From Planctomycetota bacterium (GTDB lineage: Bacteria; Planctomycetota; B15-G4): 33,538 nucleotides of DNA. The first letter of the stretch is position 1. Each line of letters opens with the position of its first letter. The notes under the pieces are model-generated. The model made no database searches. It was given only the letters and a program-made list of their open reading frames with translations, and was not told where the DNA came from. A program made the position numbers and the translations under genes. The stretch lies in NCBI GenBank assembly GCA_029259695.1, contig JAJDEQ010000055.1:1-33538 (forward strand), in the 5' to 3' direction. Shown one piece after another: positions 16,552 through 24,777 of this stretch.

Positions 16552-17511
16552 TTGCCGAACCGCCGTACGCCGACGTCACGCCCCACCGTGATCCACGACC
16601 TCCTCTTCGGGCCCCTGCCCACGTCGCTCGGCGACGGGATCCCGTTCGCGAGCCAGACGGCCCTGGCCGTCGCGATCGCCGCGGGCGAGGAGCGCAACAA
16701 CCCGGCCTCCGTGCGCACGCAGCTCAACAGCATGCTGCGCGGGCAGGCGGGCTGGTCGTCGCGCATGGAGGTGGGTGTGCGGCGTGCCTTCCGCGCGCGG
16801 CTGGAGCAGGTCGGGTTGGCGCGCGCGGACGCCGACGGCCTCGTCGACCGGCTGACGGAGGAGATCCACGCCAGCCGTCGCTCGCCCGCCGCCGCGCAGT
16901 CCCCGGCAGTCACGCCGACCGCGAACACGGAGCCCGCGCCGACGACGGCCGCCCATCATCTGCTCGGCGCCGACGACATCGCCGGCGCAACCGAGTTGTG
17001 GGTCTTCCTCCCGCAACGGGAGGACTGGTGCGACGCCCTGGGCGAACTGTTGCTGTCCGTGAGCGCCCCGACGCAGATCACCGTGTGCACACCGGTACCA
17101 CGCTTCGGCGACGAGATCCTCGAGGAGCTCGAAGCCCTCGAAGCCAACCCCGGGACCGTGGCCGAAGCCATCGCCGCCGAACGGCTCTCGGTGCTGGAGC
17201 CGGGCTCACGCAGCGAGGCGTCCCTGCCGCTCCCCCTGCCCCTGCTGATCGTGAAGCACCGCCGCCAGCGGGACGGCCTGGCCTGCGCCTGGTCAGCCCC
17301 CGCCGACGAGCCGCCGGCCGGGCACCTGCCGGTCACGCGCCTCGAGCCCGCGGCCTACCGCCGTCTGCTCGGCACGCTGCGGGGCCCCATCCACGAAGGT
17401 GCCTGGGGCGCTCCGGTGGGCGATTGCGCCCCGCGCGTGCGCCTGGTGAAGCGCCGCGGTGACCGGGCCCGCAAGCGCCAGTCCGACCGGAACACGCGAC
17501 GCTCGAGCTGA
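16552..17511 (+). CDS. Hypothetical protein with HTH-like N-terminal domain
   Basis: This 319-residue protein belongs to no family I recognise. Residues 23-80 ('LGDGIPFASQTALAVAIAAG', 'SVRTQLNSMLRGQAGWSSRM') read like an XRE/lambda-repressor-type helix-turn-helix of the Ser/Thr-Ala-Leu-Ala kind. A Pro/Ala linker at about 105-132 follows. A mixed alpha/beta domain then runs from about 137 to 300 ('TELWVFLPQREDWCDALGEL', 'ITVCTPVPRFGDEIL', 'LLIVKHRRQRDGLACAW'), and the tail is Arg-rich. It could be a DNA-binding regulator with a C-terminal sensor, but that is inference. The start is uncertain: TTG 16552 is the first start in the open frame and GTG 16588 is an alternative; neither has a good ribosome binding site. 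The codon G+C pattern fits a real gene. It is isolated, divergent from pccB, and could regulate it. Confidence 0.68.
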   Translation: MPNRRTPTSRPTVIHDLLFGPLPTSLGDGIPFASQTALAVAIAAGEERNNPASVRTQLNSMLRGQAGWSSRMEVGVRRAFRARLEQVGLARADADGLVDRLTEEIHASRRSPAAAQSPAVTPTANTEPAPTTAAHHLLGADDIAGATELWVFLPQREDWCDALGELLLSVSAPTQITVCTPVPRFGDEILEELEALEANPGTVAEAIAAERLSVLEPGSRSEASLPLPLPLLIVKHRRQRDGLACAWSAPADEPPAGHLPVTRLEPAAYRRLLGTLRGPIHEGAWGAPVGDCAPRVRLVKRRGDRARKRQSDRNTRRSS

Positions 17512-17605
17512 ACCCGGCGAGGCGCCGAAGCACGCGGGCCGCGAGCGCACCCCGTACGAACCGAGCGGGAATGGGTGCCACAACTCGCGGACGACCCCGT
17601 GCGAC

Positions 17606-18031
17606 CTACGGCGCCTGCACCAGTTCCACCAGCACGCCGCCGGTGCTCTTGGGGTGCACGAAGGCCACCGTGGTGTCGTGCGCGCCGGGCCGCGGCTGCT
17701 CGTCGATCAGCCGGATCCCCGCCTCGCGCAGGCTCGCCACGAGGGCGTGGATGTCGTCCACCTCCAGCGCGAGGTGATGGATGCCGGCACCGCGCTTGGC
17801 CACGAAGCGCGCCACCGGGTTGTCGCCGGGATCGGGCTGGAGCAGCTCGATGTTGCCGCCCCCGTCACCGGCGCCGGAGTGACGGCCGAGCTGGAGCATG
17901 GCCACGCTCACACCGTCCGAGTCCACATGTTCGCTGTGCACCAGCGGGAGGCCGAGCAGATCGCGCCAGAAGCGCAGCGCCTCGTCGTGCGCGGCCACGG
18001 CGATACCGAGATGGGAGAGGCGTGCGGTCAT
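17606..18031 (-). CDS. mce: Methylmalonyl-CoA epimerase
   Basis: This 141-residue glyoxalase/VOC-fold enzyme interconverts (S)- and (R)-methylmalonyl-CoA. The paired beta-alpha-beta-beta-beta modules start 'RLSHLGIAVAAHDEALRFWRDLLGL' and 'GIHHLALEVDDIHALVASLREAG'. Candidate metal ligands are H7, E62 ('NIELLQP'), H85/H86 and E136 ('VLVELVQ'), placed as in the family. The block 'NPVARFVAKRGAGIHHLALEVDDI' is very close to characterised epimerases. ATG 18031 starts right at the homology; ATG 18040 is three codons upstream. It lies 102 bases after the mutase gene on the same strand, which supports the assignment over other VOC proteins. Confidence 0.93.
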   Translation of the reverse strand: MTARLSHLGIAVAAHDEALRFWRDLLGLPLVHSEHVDSDGVSVAMLQLGRHSGAGDGGGNIELLQPDPGDNPVARFVAKRGAGIHHLALEVDDIHALVASLREAGIRLIDEQPRPGAHDTTVAFVHPKSTGGVLVELVQAP

Positions 18032-18133
18032 GGGCAACATGATGGCGCGCCGCGACGCGCCGCGCCAGCCGTCGCATCCACCCGGACCTCGAAGCGGACC
18101 AGGCGGACGCCGGCGTGAGCGTTCGCTCGAACC

Positions 18134-19795
<1,662 letters not shown>

Positions 19796-19838
19796 GGGTT
19801 CGCTCGGAGGAGAACCGGTGGAGGGCAGGCCGGTCGGA

Positions 19839-20891
19839 TCACGCAGGGGAGTTGGTGACGATGTCGATCACCTCGGCCATGTCGGCGGGCAACGGCGCCT
19901 CGTACTCCACGCGCTCGCCCGTGCCCGGGTGCTCGAACGAGAGCTTGTGGGCGTGCAGCGCGTGTCGAGCCAGGCCAGGCACCGGCAGGCCCGCCTGTTC
20001 GCGTGCTTCACACCAGCGCTTGTAGCCCTGGCGTGCCTTGTGACCGTAGGCGCTGTCACCGATCACCGCGAAGCCGACGTGATCCAGGTGCACGCGGATC
20101 TGGTGCGTGCGCCCCGTGCGCGGGAAGGCCGACACGAGCGTGACCACACCCAGGCGGCGCTGCACCTTGTAGAAGGTCGAGGCGGACTGGCCGCCCTGCT
20201 GGACGACACGACGCCGGGTGGGCCGCTTCGGATCGATGTCCAGGGGCAGGTCGATCCAGTCGCTGTCGAACGGCATCTCGCCCCAGACGATGGCGGTGTA
20301 CTCCTTCTGGACCGTCTTGCGCTTGAACTGGTTGACCAGCGAGCGCGCCGCGTCGTTGGTGCGGGCGACGACCATCACGCCGGTCGTTTCGCGGTCGAGG
20401 CGGTGCACGATGCCCGGGCGATCGGCCTTGCCCACGACGGCGATTTCGGGGAATCGCTGCAGCAGGCCGTTCACGAGCGTGCCCGACTTGGCTCCGCTGC
20501 CCGGGTGGATGATCACGCCGGCGGGTTTGTCCACAATGACGATCTGTTCATCACTGTGGATAACTCCGAAGTCCACGGGCTCGGGTCCGGGCAGCCTGCT
20601 GACCGGGTCCCCCAGGCGGCCGCGGATCGTGTCGCCGGCCTCGATGCGGTAGGCGGGACGAACCTGCTTCTCGTCCCCTGCGCCCCGCGTGCACAAGCGG
20701 ATCGCGCCCTCGTCGATCAACGCCGAGAGGAACGAGCGCGAGTAGTGGGGTGCGAGGAAACGGCCCAGGAAGCGGTCAATTCGCGACCCGGCATCATCAG
20801 CAGCGACCACGACTTCCAGCACTCCGTGCTCGTCCACGCAGGGCGCGGTCTCGCCTTCGGCTGCCTGAGATGGGGGTTGGTCCGCGTCCAA
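19839..20891 (-). CDS. rluD: RluA/RluD-family 23S rRNA pseudouridine synthase
   Basis: The 350-residue protein has an N-terminal S4 RNA-binding domain (about 29-95: '[31 protein letters not shown]'). The catalytic domain contains '[13 protein letters not shown]', the active-site loop '[12 protein letters not shown]' (D166), '[10 protein letters not shown]' and '[14 protein letters not shown]'. It isomerises uridine to pseudouridine in large-subunit rRNA. The S4 domain and overall length fit RluD better than RluA or RluC, but the exact target is not proven. The listed start is TTG 20891, the first in the frame. No ribosome binding site supports it, and the first 20-odd residues are low-complexity, so a downstream GTG near codon 19 or 24 is possible. 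It is the first gene of the unit that continues with the mutase and epimerase. Confidence 0.91.
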   Translation of the reverse strand: MDADQPPSQAAEGETAPCVDEHGVLEVVVAADDAGSRIDRFLGRFLAPHYSRSFLSALIDEGAIRLCTRGAGDEKQVRPAYRIEAGDTIRGRLGDPVSRLPGPEPVDFGVIHSDEQIVIVDKPAGVIIHPGSGAKSGTLVNGLLQRFPEIAVVGKADRPGIVHRLDRETTGVMVVARTNDAARSLVNQFKRKTVQKEYTAIVWGEMPFDSDWIDLPLDIDPKRPTRRRVVQQGGQSASTFYKVQRRLGVVTLVSAFPRTGRTHQIRVHLDHVGFAVIGDSAYGHKARQGYKRWCEAREQAGLPVPGLARHALHAHKLSFEHPGTGERVEYEAPLPADMAEVIDIVTNSPA

Positions 20892-21230
20892 AGGTGCTGC
20901 TCGACTCGGCTGGTTGTCGGTTTGGGCGTGGATCCTCGACGATCCGCCGCCGTATGGCCAGCCCGCTGGGCAGAACCTGACCGGCTACGCGGGAACCTCT
21001 GTGCAAGTTCGTTTCGGTGTTCCCGAAACCCCCTCTACGCTGCCGATATTGACAGTCTGACGGCCTCTGTTACATTCCGCCGGTTTCTAGAATACAGCCT
21101 AAGTGTGTGCCACTCTATCGAGCGGTGGTCGGTCTCCCCCGAAGCCCAGGGCCGGCTGCGCCTTGCGGCTGACCTTCTACCCCCAACTGGTCGTTCGCCG
21201 AACCGGCGAGCGAGTCCATCGGAGCGCCTC
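20892..21230. other. 339-base divergent intergenic region with regulatory elements
   Basis: It separates rluD (-) from the FGE-fold cluster (+). It contains a hairpin GTTTCGG/CCGAAAC with a 5-base loop (21011-21029) and, 19 bases on, a strong sigma70-like promoter. An AT-richer stretch (21040-21120) lies within otherwise very G+C-rich DNA. No small gene is evident. Confidence 0.6.
21049..21076 (+). promoter_or_regulatory. Sigma70-like promoter of the FGE-fold cluster
   Basis: A perfect TTGACA (21049-21054) is followed after 16 bases by TACATT (21071-21076, 4 of 6 to consensus). This gives a leader of about 150 bases before GTG 21231. It is the best promoter match noticed in the window. A 7-bp inverted repeat just upstream (21011-21029) could bind a regulator. 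Confidence 0.6.
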
Positions 21231-22784
21231 GTGATCGCCTCCATCACCACGTTGGCTTTCTGTCTGATCCTGCAGGTCCCAGGTCAGGCGCTGCTCGAAC
21301 CTCAGGCCATCGCGTTCAACGACATCCAGGTCGTGCGCGAGACGTCGTCACCCACCGACGAGCCCCCGCCCGGCATGGTGTTCGTGGAGGCCGGTGAGGT
21401 CGTGGTGGGTGTGAGCGAGGACCGCGTTCGCGACCTGGGCCAGAACGACACCTACAACATGACCCTCTTCGCGGCCGAGACGCCGCCCCAGGTCGTCGAG
21501 CTCGAGGCGTACTTCATCGACACGACCGAAGTGACCAACCTGCAGTGGAAGGTCTACCTGGATGCCACCGACCGCAAGCCGTCGGACGTGCTCACCGACT
21601 ACGGCTGGCCGGGCGGCAAGATCCCGGAAGGCAACGAGTACTTCCCGATCACCAACGTGAACCTGCCCGAGGTGCTGGACTACCTGCGCTGGTGCGGCAA
21701 GCGCCTGCCCACCGAACAGGAGTGGGTGCGGGCAGCGCGCGGCGACAACGCCGAGTTCGACTACCCGTACGGCAAGCGCTGGGACCATCGCAAGTGCCAG
21801 TCCGGTCTGACCATTCCCCAGCGCCCGGTTGCCGTCGGTGGCTTCCCCGACGGGGCAAGCCCGTTCGGCGCTCTCGACATGTCCGGCAACGTGTTCGAGT
21901 GGACCAGCAGCGGCTTCACACCGTTCGATGGCTTCAGGCCGCTCTCCTACAAGCGTGGGCGCGAGACCCACAAACTGGCCCCCGAGTTCGACAGCACCCA
22001 GAAGGTCATCAAGGGCGGCTGCTTCGTCTCCGACCGCGCACTCTCGCGCATCGACGTGCGCGTCGGCAAGCCGCCGCGCGACAGTGACGAAGCACTCGGC
22101 TTCCGTTCCGCCCGCTCCGTCAACGACGGCCGCGATTCGTTGGTCCATGCCTACCAGCGCCTGCTGCCGCCGCGCCTGTCGAAGGCCAAGGTCGACTACT
22201 CCGACTGCTTCGGGCGTGAGATCACGTCCTACGACGAGGACCGCAAGGTCATCACCGGCTACCGCTACCTGGCCTTCGGCCCCCGCGGTGCCGACCGCGG
22301 CCCGCGCCTGACCAAGTTGAAGAAGGAGTCAGTCGACGAGCCGTTCGCCCTGGGCATCCTCGCCACCAGCGAGACCATGAAGTCACCCAACCTGCCGGCC
22401 GGCGAGTACACCGTCGCCTACAAGGGCAAGGGTGAGTCGAAGGCCTACAAGGAAGCCCGCAAGAAGAAGAAGGGTCGCAAGGCGGACGCAGCCGACCCGG
22501 ATGGCGCCACTGCGCCGTGGCCCGGTGTGCCGATCCATGACGTCGTGGACGACATCGAGTACCCCCAGGACGACGACGTGCTGCTCTTCTACAACGCCAA
22601 CAACGTCGTGGTGGGCTTCCTGGAAGCGGGCAAGGTCAGCGAGGTGACGAAGGCCCCGATCGAGGGCAAGAGCAGCGGCGACGGACGCACCTGGAACATC
22701 GATTTCTGCGTCGACGTCGTGCAACGCAAGGCGCTGCAGTTCGCCCTCGAAGTCGAACTGGCGGGCGAAGGCCTCAAGAAGTAG
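21231..22784 (+). CDS. FGE-sulfatase-fold protein 1, exported, with extra C-terminal module
   Basis: The 517-residue protein has an N-terminal hydrophobic signal 'IASITTLAFCLILQVPGQALL'. The FGE-sulfatase (SUMF1-like, C-type-lectin-related) domain spans about 47-297, with 'YFIDTTEVTNLQWKVYL', 'LRWCGKRLPTEQEWVRAARG', 'GALDMSGNVFEWTSS' and 'ALGFRSARS'. In true formylglycine-generating enzymes two cysteines follow the conserved GG. Here those positions are S267 and S272 ('GGCFVSDRALS'), so oxidase activity is unlikely. A C-terminal module (about 305-517) containing 'SYDEDRKVITGYRYLAFGPRGADRGPRL' is shared with the next two genes. GTG 21231 has GGAG six bases upstream; the open frame continues far upstream but without gene-like sequence. 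The function is unknown; a binding or structural role in the envelope is the simplest idea. Confidence 0.88.
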   Translation: MIASITTLAFCLILQVPGQALLEPQAIAFNDIQVVRETSSPTDEPPPGMVFVEAGEVVVGVSEDRVRDLGQNDTYNMTLFAAETPPQVVELEAYFIDTTEVTNLQWKVYLDATDRKPSDVLTDYGWPGGKIPEGNEYFPITNVNLPEVLDYLRWCGKRLPTEQEWVRAARGDNAEFDYPYGKRWDHRKCQSGLTIPQRPVAVGGFPDGASPFGALDMSGNVFEWTSSGFTPFDGFRPLSYKRGRETHKLAPEFDSTQKVIKGGCFVSDRALSRIDVRVGKPPRDSDEALGFRSARSVNDGRDSLVHAYQRLLPPRLSKAKVDYSDCFGREITSYDEDRKVITGYRYLAFGPRGADRGPRLTKLKKESVDEPFALGILATSETMKSPNLPAGEYTVAYKGKGESKAYKEARKKKKGRKADAADPDGATAPWPGVPIHDVVDDIEYPQDDDVLLFYNANNVVVGFLEAGKVSEVTKAPIEGKSSGDGRTWNIDFCVDVVQRKALQFALEVELAGEGLKK

Positions 22785-22818
22785 GCCGCGGCCCAGCCTC
22801 CGCGCGCGGCGTCACCTC

Positions 22819-22852
22819 CCTCGGGCCGACGAGTAACCTCGTCGGCCCGAGG
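22819..22852 (+). promoter_or_regulatory. Perfect 15-bp hairpin covering the RBS of FGE-fold gene 2
   Basis: The left arm 22819-22833 and right arm 22838-22852 are exact reverse complements around a TAAC tetraloop. The 3' arm ends in CCCGAGG, whose GAGG is the only ribosome binding site for ATG 22860, seven bases further on. No T-tract follows, so an intrinsic terminator is less likely than a translation-controlling or processing hairpin between genes 1 and 2. Confidence 0.75.
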
Positions 22853-22859
22853 ACGACAC

Positions 22860-24623
22860 ATGACCCACCCTGCATCGCAGGACCGGATCGCCCACCGGCG
22901 ACTCGTGAAGCGACTGGCGCTGGTGGCCCTCCTGGCCGCGGCGCTGTTGGTCTGGGTGATCCTGTTCTTCGAGCCCGATCGGCGCCTGGCCCGCCGCCCC
23001 GGCACCGACCCGCAGGCCTCGCCGTCGGCCCCGACCGGAGACTCGACGCACGACACGGCGGCCCAGGTCGACCCTGCCCCCGGCGCAGCCTCGCAGGGAC
23101 CCGATACGGCCACCGCAACGAGCGGCCCCGTCGAGGCGGAGCCGCCCCCCGAGCCGTCTGACCCCGTCGGCAGTCAGCTCGCCTTCCGGCCGACCTCGCG
23201 AGAACCGCCGCCGGACATGGTCTACGTGAGCGCCGGCGAGGTGGCGATCGGCATCGACACGGAGCGTGCCCGCGCCCTGGCGCAGGAGGACACCTACAAC
23301 CTGACCCTGTTCGCGGCCGAGACGCCGCGTCGGTTCGTGGACCTCGACGCGTTCTTCATCGACCGCACCGAGGTGACGAACCTCCAGTGGAAGGTCTACC
23401 TCGAGGCCGCGAGCCGCGAGCCATCGGACGTGCTCACCGAATACAGCTGGCCCGGGGGCAGGATCCCACAAGGCATGGAGTCCTTCCCTGTCACCAACGT
23501 GAGCCTGACCGAGGTGCAGGACTACCTGCGCTGGTGCGGCAAACGACTCCCTTCCGAAGCCGAGTGGGTCCGCGCAGCCCGGGGCGACAACGCCGAGTTC
23601 GACTACCCGTACGGCAGACACTGGGACCTTCGCAAGTGTCAGTCAGGGCTGACGATCCCGCAGCGCCCCGTTTCGGTGGGTCGCTTCCCCTTCGGTGCCA
23701 GCCCGTTCGGCGCGCTCGACATGGCCGGCAACGTCTTCGAGTGGACCAGCAGCCGGTTCGCGCCCTTCGAGGGCTTCGAGCCCCTCGATTTCAAGCGCGG
23801 CCGCGGCGAGTACAAGCTCGCGCCCAACTTCGACGACGAGCACTTCGTCATCAAGGGTGGTTGCTTCGTCTCCGACGCCACGTTGTCGCGCATCGACGTG
23901 CGCGTGGGCAAGCCGCCGCGGGACAGCGACGAAGCCCTGGGCTTCCGCGCCGCGCGTTCGGTCCGCCCGGGCGTCGACGTGCTTCGGCACGCGTACCGAC
24001 GACTGCTGCCGCCCGGGCTCGCCCGCGCCAGGATCGACGAGCGCGACGCTTTCGGCTACGACGTCACCACCTACGACGAGGAACAACGGGTCATCACCGG
24101 CTACCGCTACCTGGCCTTCGGACACCGCGGCGTCGGCCGCGGCCCGCGCCTGACCAAGCTGAAGCGGGAGTCGATCGACGAGCCGTTCGCCCTGGGCATC
24201 CTCACCACCAGCGAGACCATGCAGTCGCCCGACCTGCCCGCCGGCGAGTACACCGTCGCCTACAAGGCCGCAGGCGAGTCGAAGGCCTTCAAGCAGGCGC
24301 GCAGGAGGCAGGAGCTCCCGGCACACGCCATCGCGCCGGAGGCCAGCACCGCGGCGTGGCCGGAGGTGCCGATCCACGCCGTGGCGCACGACATCGAGTT
24401 CCCCCAGGACGCCGACGTCCTGCTCTTCTCCAACGCTCGTGACGCGATCGTCGCCTACCTGCCGGCAGGACCGGTGTACGAGGTCGACAAGCTGCCGCTC
24501 GCGGTCGAACGCAGCGACGACGGGCGGCGCTGGAGGATCGACTTCTGCGTCGACGTGGTGCAACGCCAGGCGCTGCACTTCTCTTTCGACGTCGAACTGG
24601 CCGGCGACGGCCTCGAGAGATAG
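22860..24623 (+). CDS. FGE-sulfatase-fold protein 2, membrane-anchored
   Basis: The 587-residue protein has a cytoplasmic N-terminus ('DRIAHRRLVKRL'), one membrane segment (about 19-37) and a Pro/Ala/Thr-rich linker (about 45-105). An FGE-sulfatase-fold domain follows (about 115-367), and then the same ~215-residue C-terminal module as protein 1. From 'EPPPDMVYV' onward it is very similar to protein 1, pointing to fairly recent duplication. The positions of the FGE catalytic cysteines are S338 and S343, so it is probably not an oxidase. It would face the periplasm. The start codon and GAGG are partly enclosed by the hairpin at 22819-22852. Its 3' end ('ELAGDGLER', stop 24621) is the first unit of a 33-bp tandem repeat. 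Confidence 0.9.
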   Translation: MTHPASQDRIAHRRLVKRLALVALLAAALLVWVILFFEPDRRLARRPGTDPQASPSAPTGDSTHDTAAQVDPAPGAASQGPDTATATSGPVEAEPPPEPSDPVGSQLAFRPTSREPPPDMVYVSAGEVAIGIDTERARALAQEDTYNLTLFAAETPRRFVDLDAFFIDRTEVTNLQWKVYLEAASREPSDVLTEYSWPGGRIPQGMESFPVTNVSLTEVQDYLRWCGKRLPSEAEWVRAARGDNAEFDYPYGRHWDLRKCQSGLTIPQRPVSVGRFPFGASPFGALDMAGNVFEWTSSRFAPFEGFEPLDFKRGRGEYKLAPNFDDEHFVIKGGCFVSDATLSRIDVRVGKPPRDSDEALGFRAARSVRPGVDVLRHAYRRLLPPGLARARIDERDAFGYDVTTYDEEQRVITGYRYLAFGHRGVGRGPRLTKLKRESIDEPFALGILTTSETMQSPDLPAGEYTVAYKAAGESKAFKQARRRQELPAHAIAPEASTAAWPEVPIHAVAHDIEFPQDADVLLFSNARDAIVAYLPAGPVYEVDKLPLAVERSDDGRRWRIDFCVDVVQRQALHFSFDVELAGDGLER

Positions 24624-24692
24624 CAGGAACCGGCCGGCGATTGCCTCGCGCGATAGCACGAACTGGCCGGCAACGGCCTCGAGCGATCGAAG
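24594..24692 (+). repeat. Three tandem 33-bp copies of the 3' end of FGE-fold gene 2
   Basis: The copies are 24594-24626, 24627-24659 and 24660-24692. The first encodes the last residues and the stop codon of gene 2. The second, in the same frame, would read EPAGDCLAR and stop; the third reads ELAGNGLER with the stop lost. The unit is 11 codons, so frame is kept. The array fills most of the gap to gene 3. Confidence 0.85.
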
Positions 24693-24777
24693 CTGCGGCA
24701 TCCCCGCAGACCGACAGGGCTGCTCCCCGTCACCACGCCCCCCCCGCGAGGTAAGATCGTTCGCACGAGGAGGACGT

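Noticed and set aside
22819..22852. Reading the 15-bp hairpin as an intrinsic terminator
   Set aside because: No run of T follows the stem, and the 3' arm contains the next gene's ribosome binding site, so a translational role is preferred.
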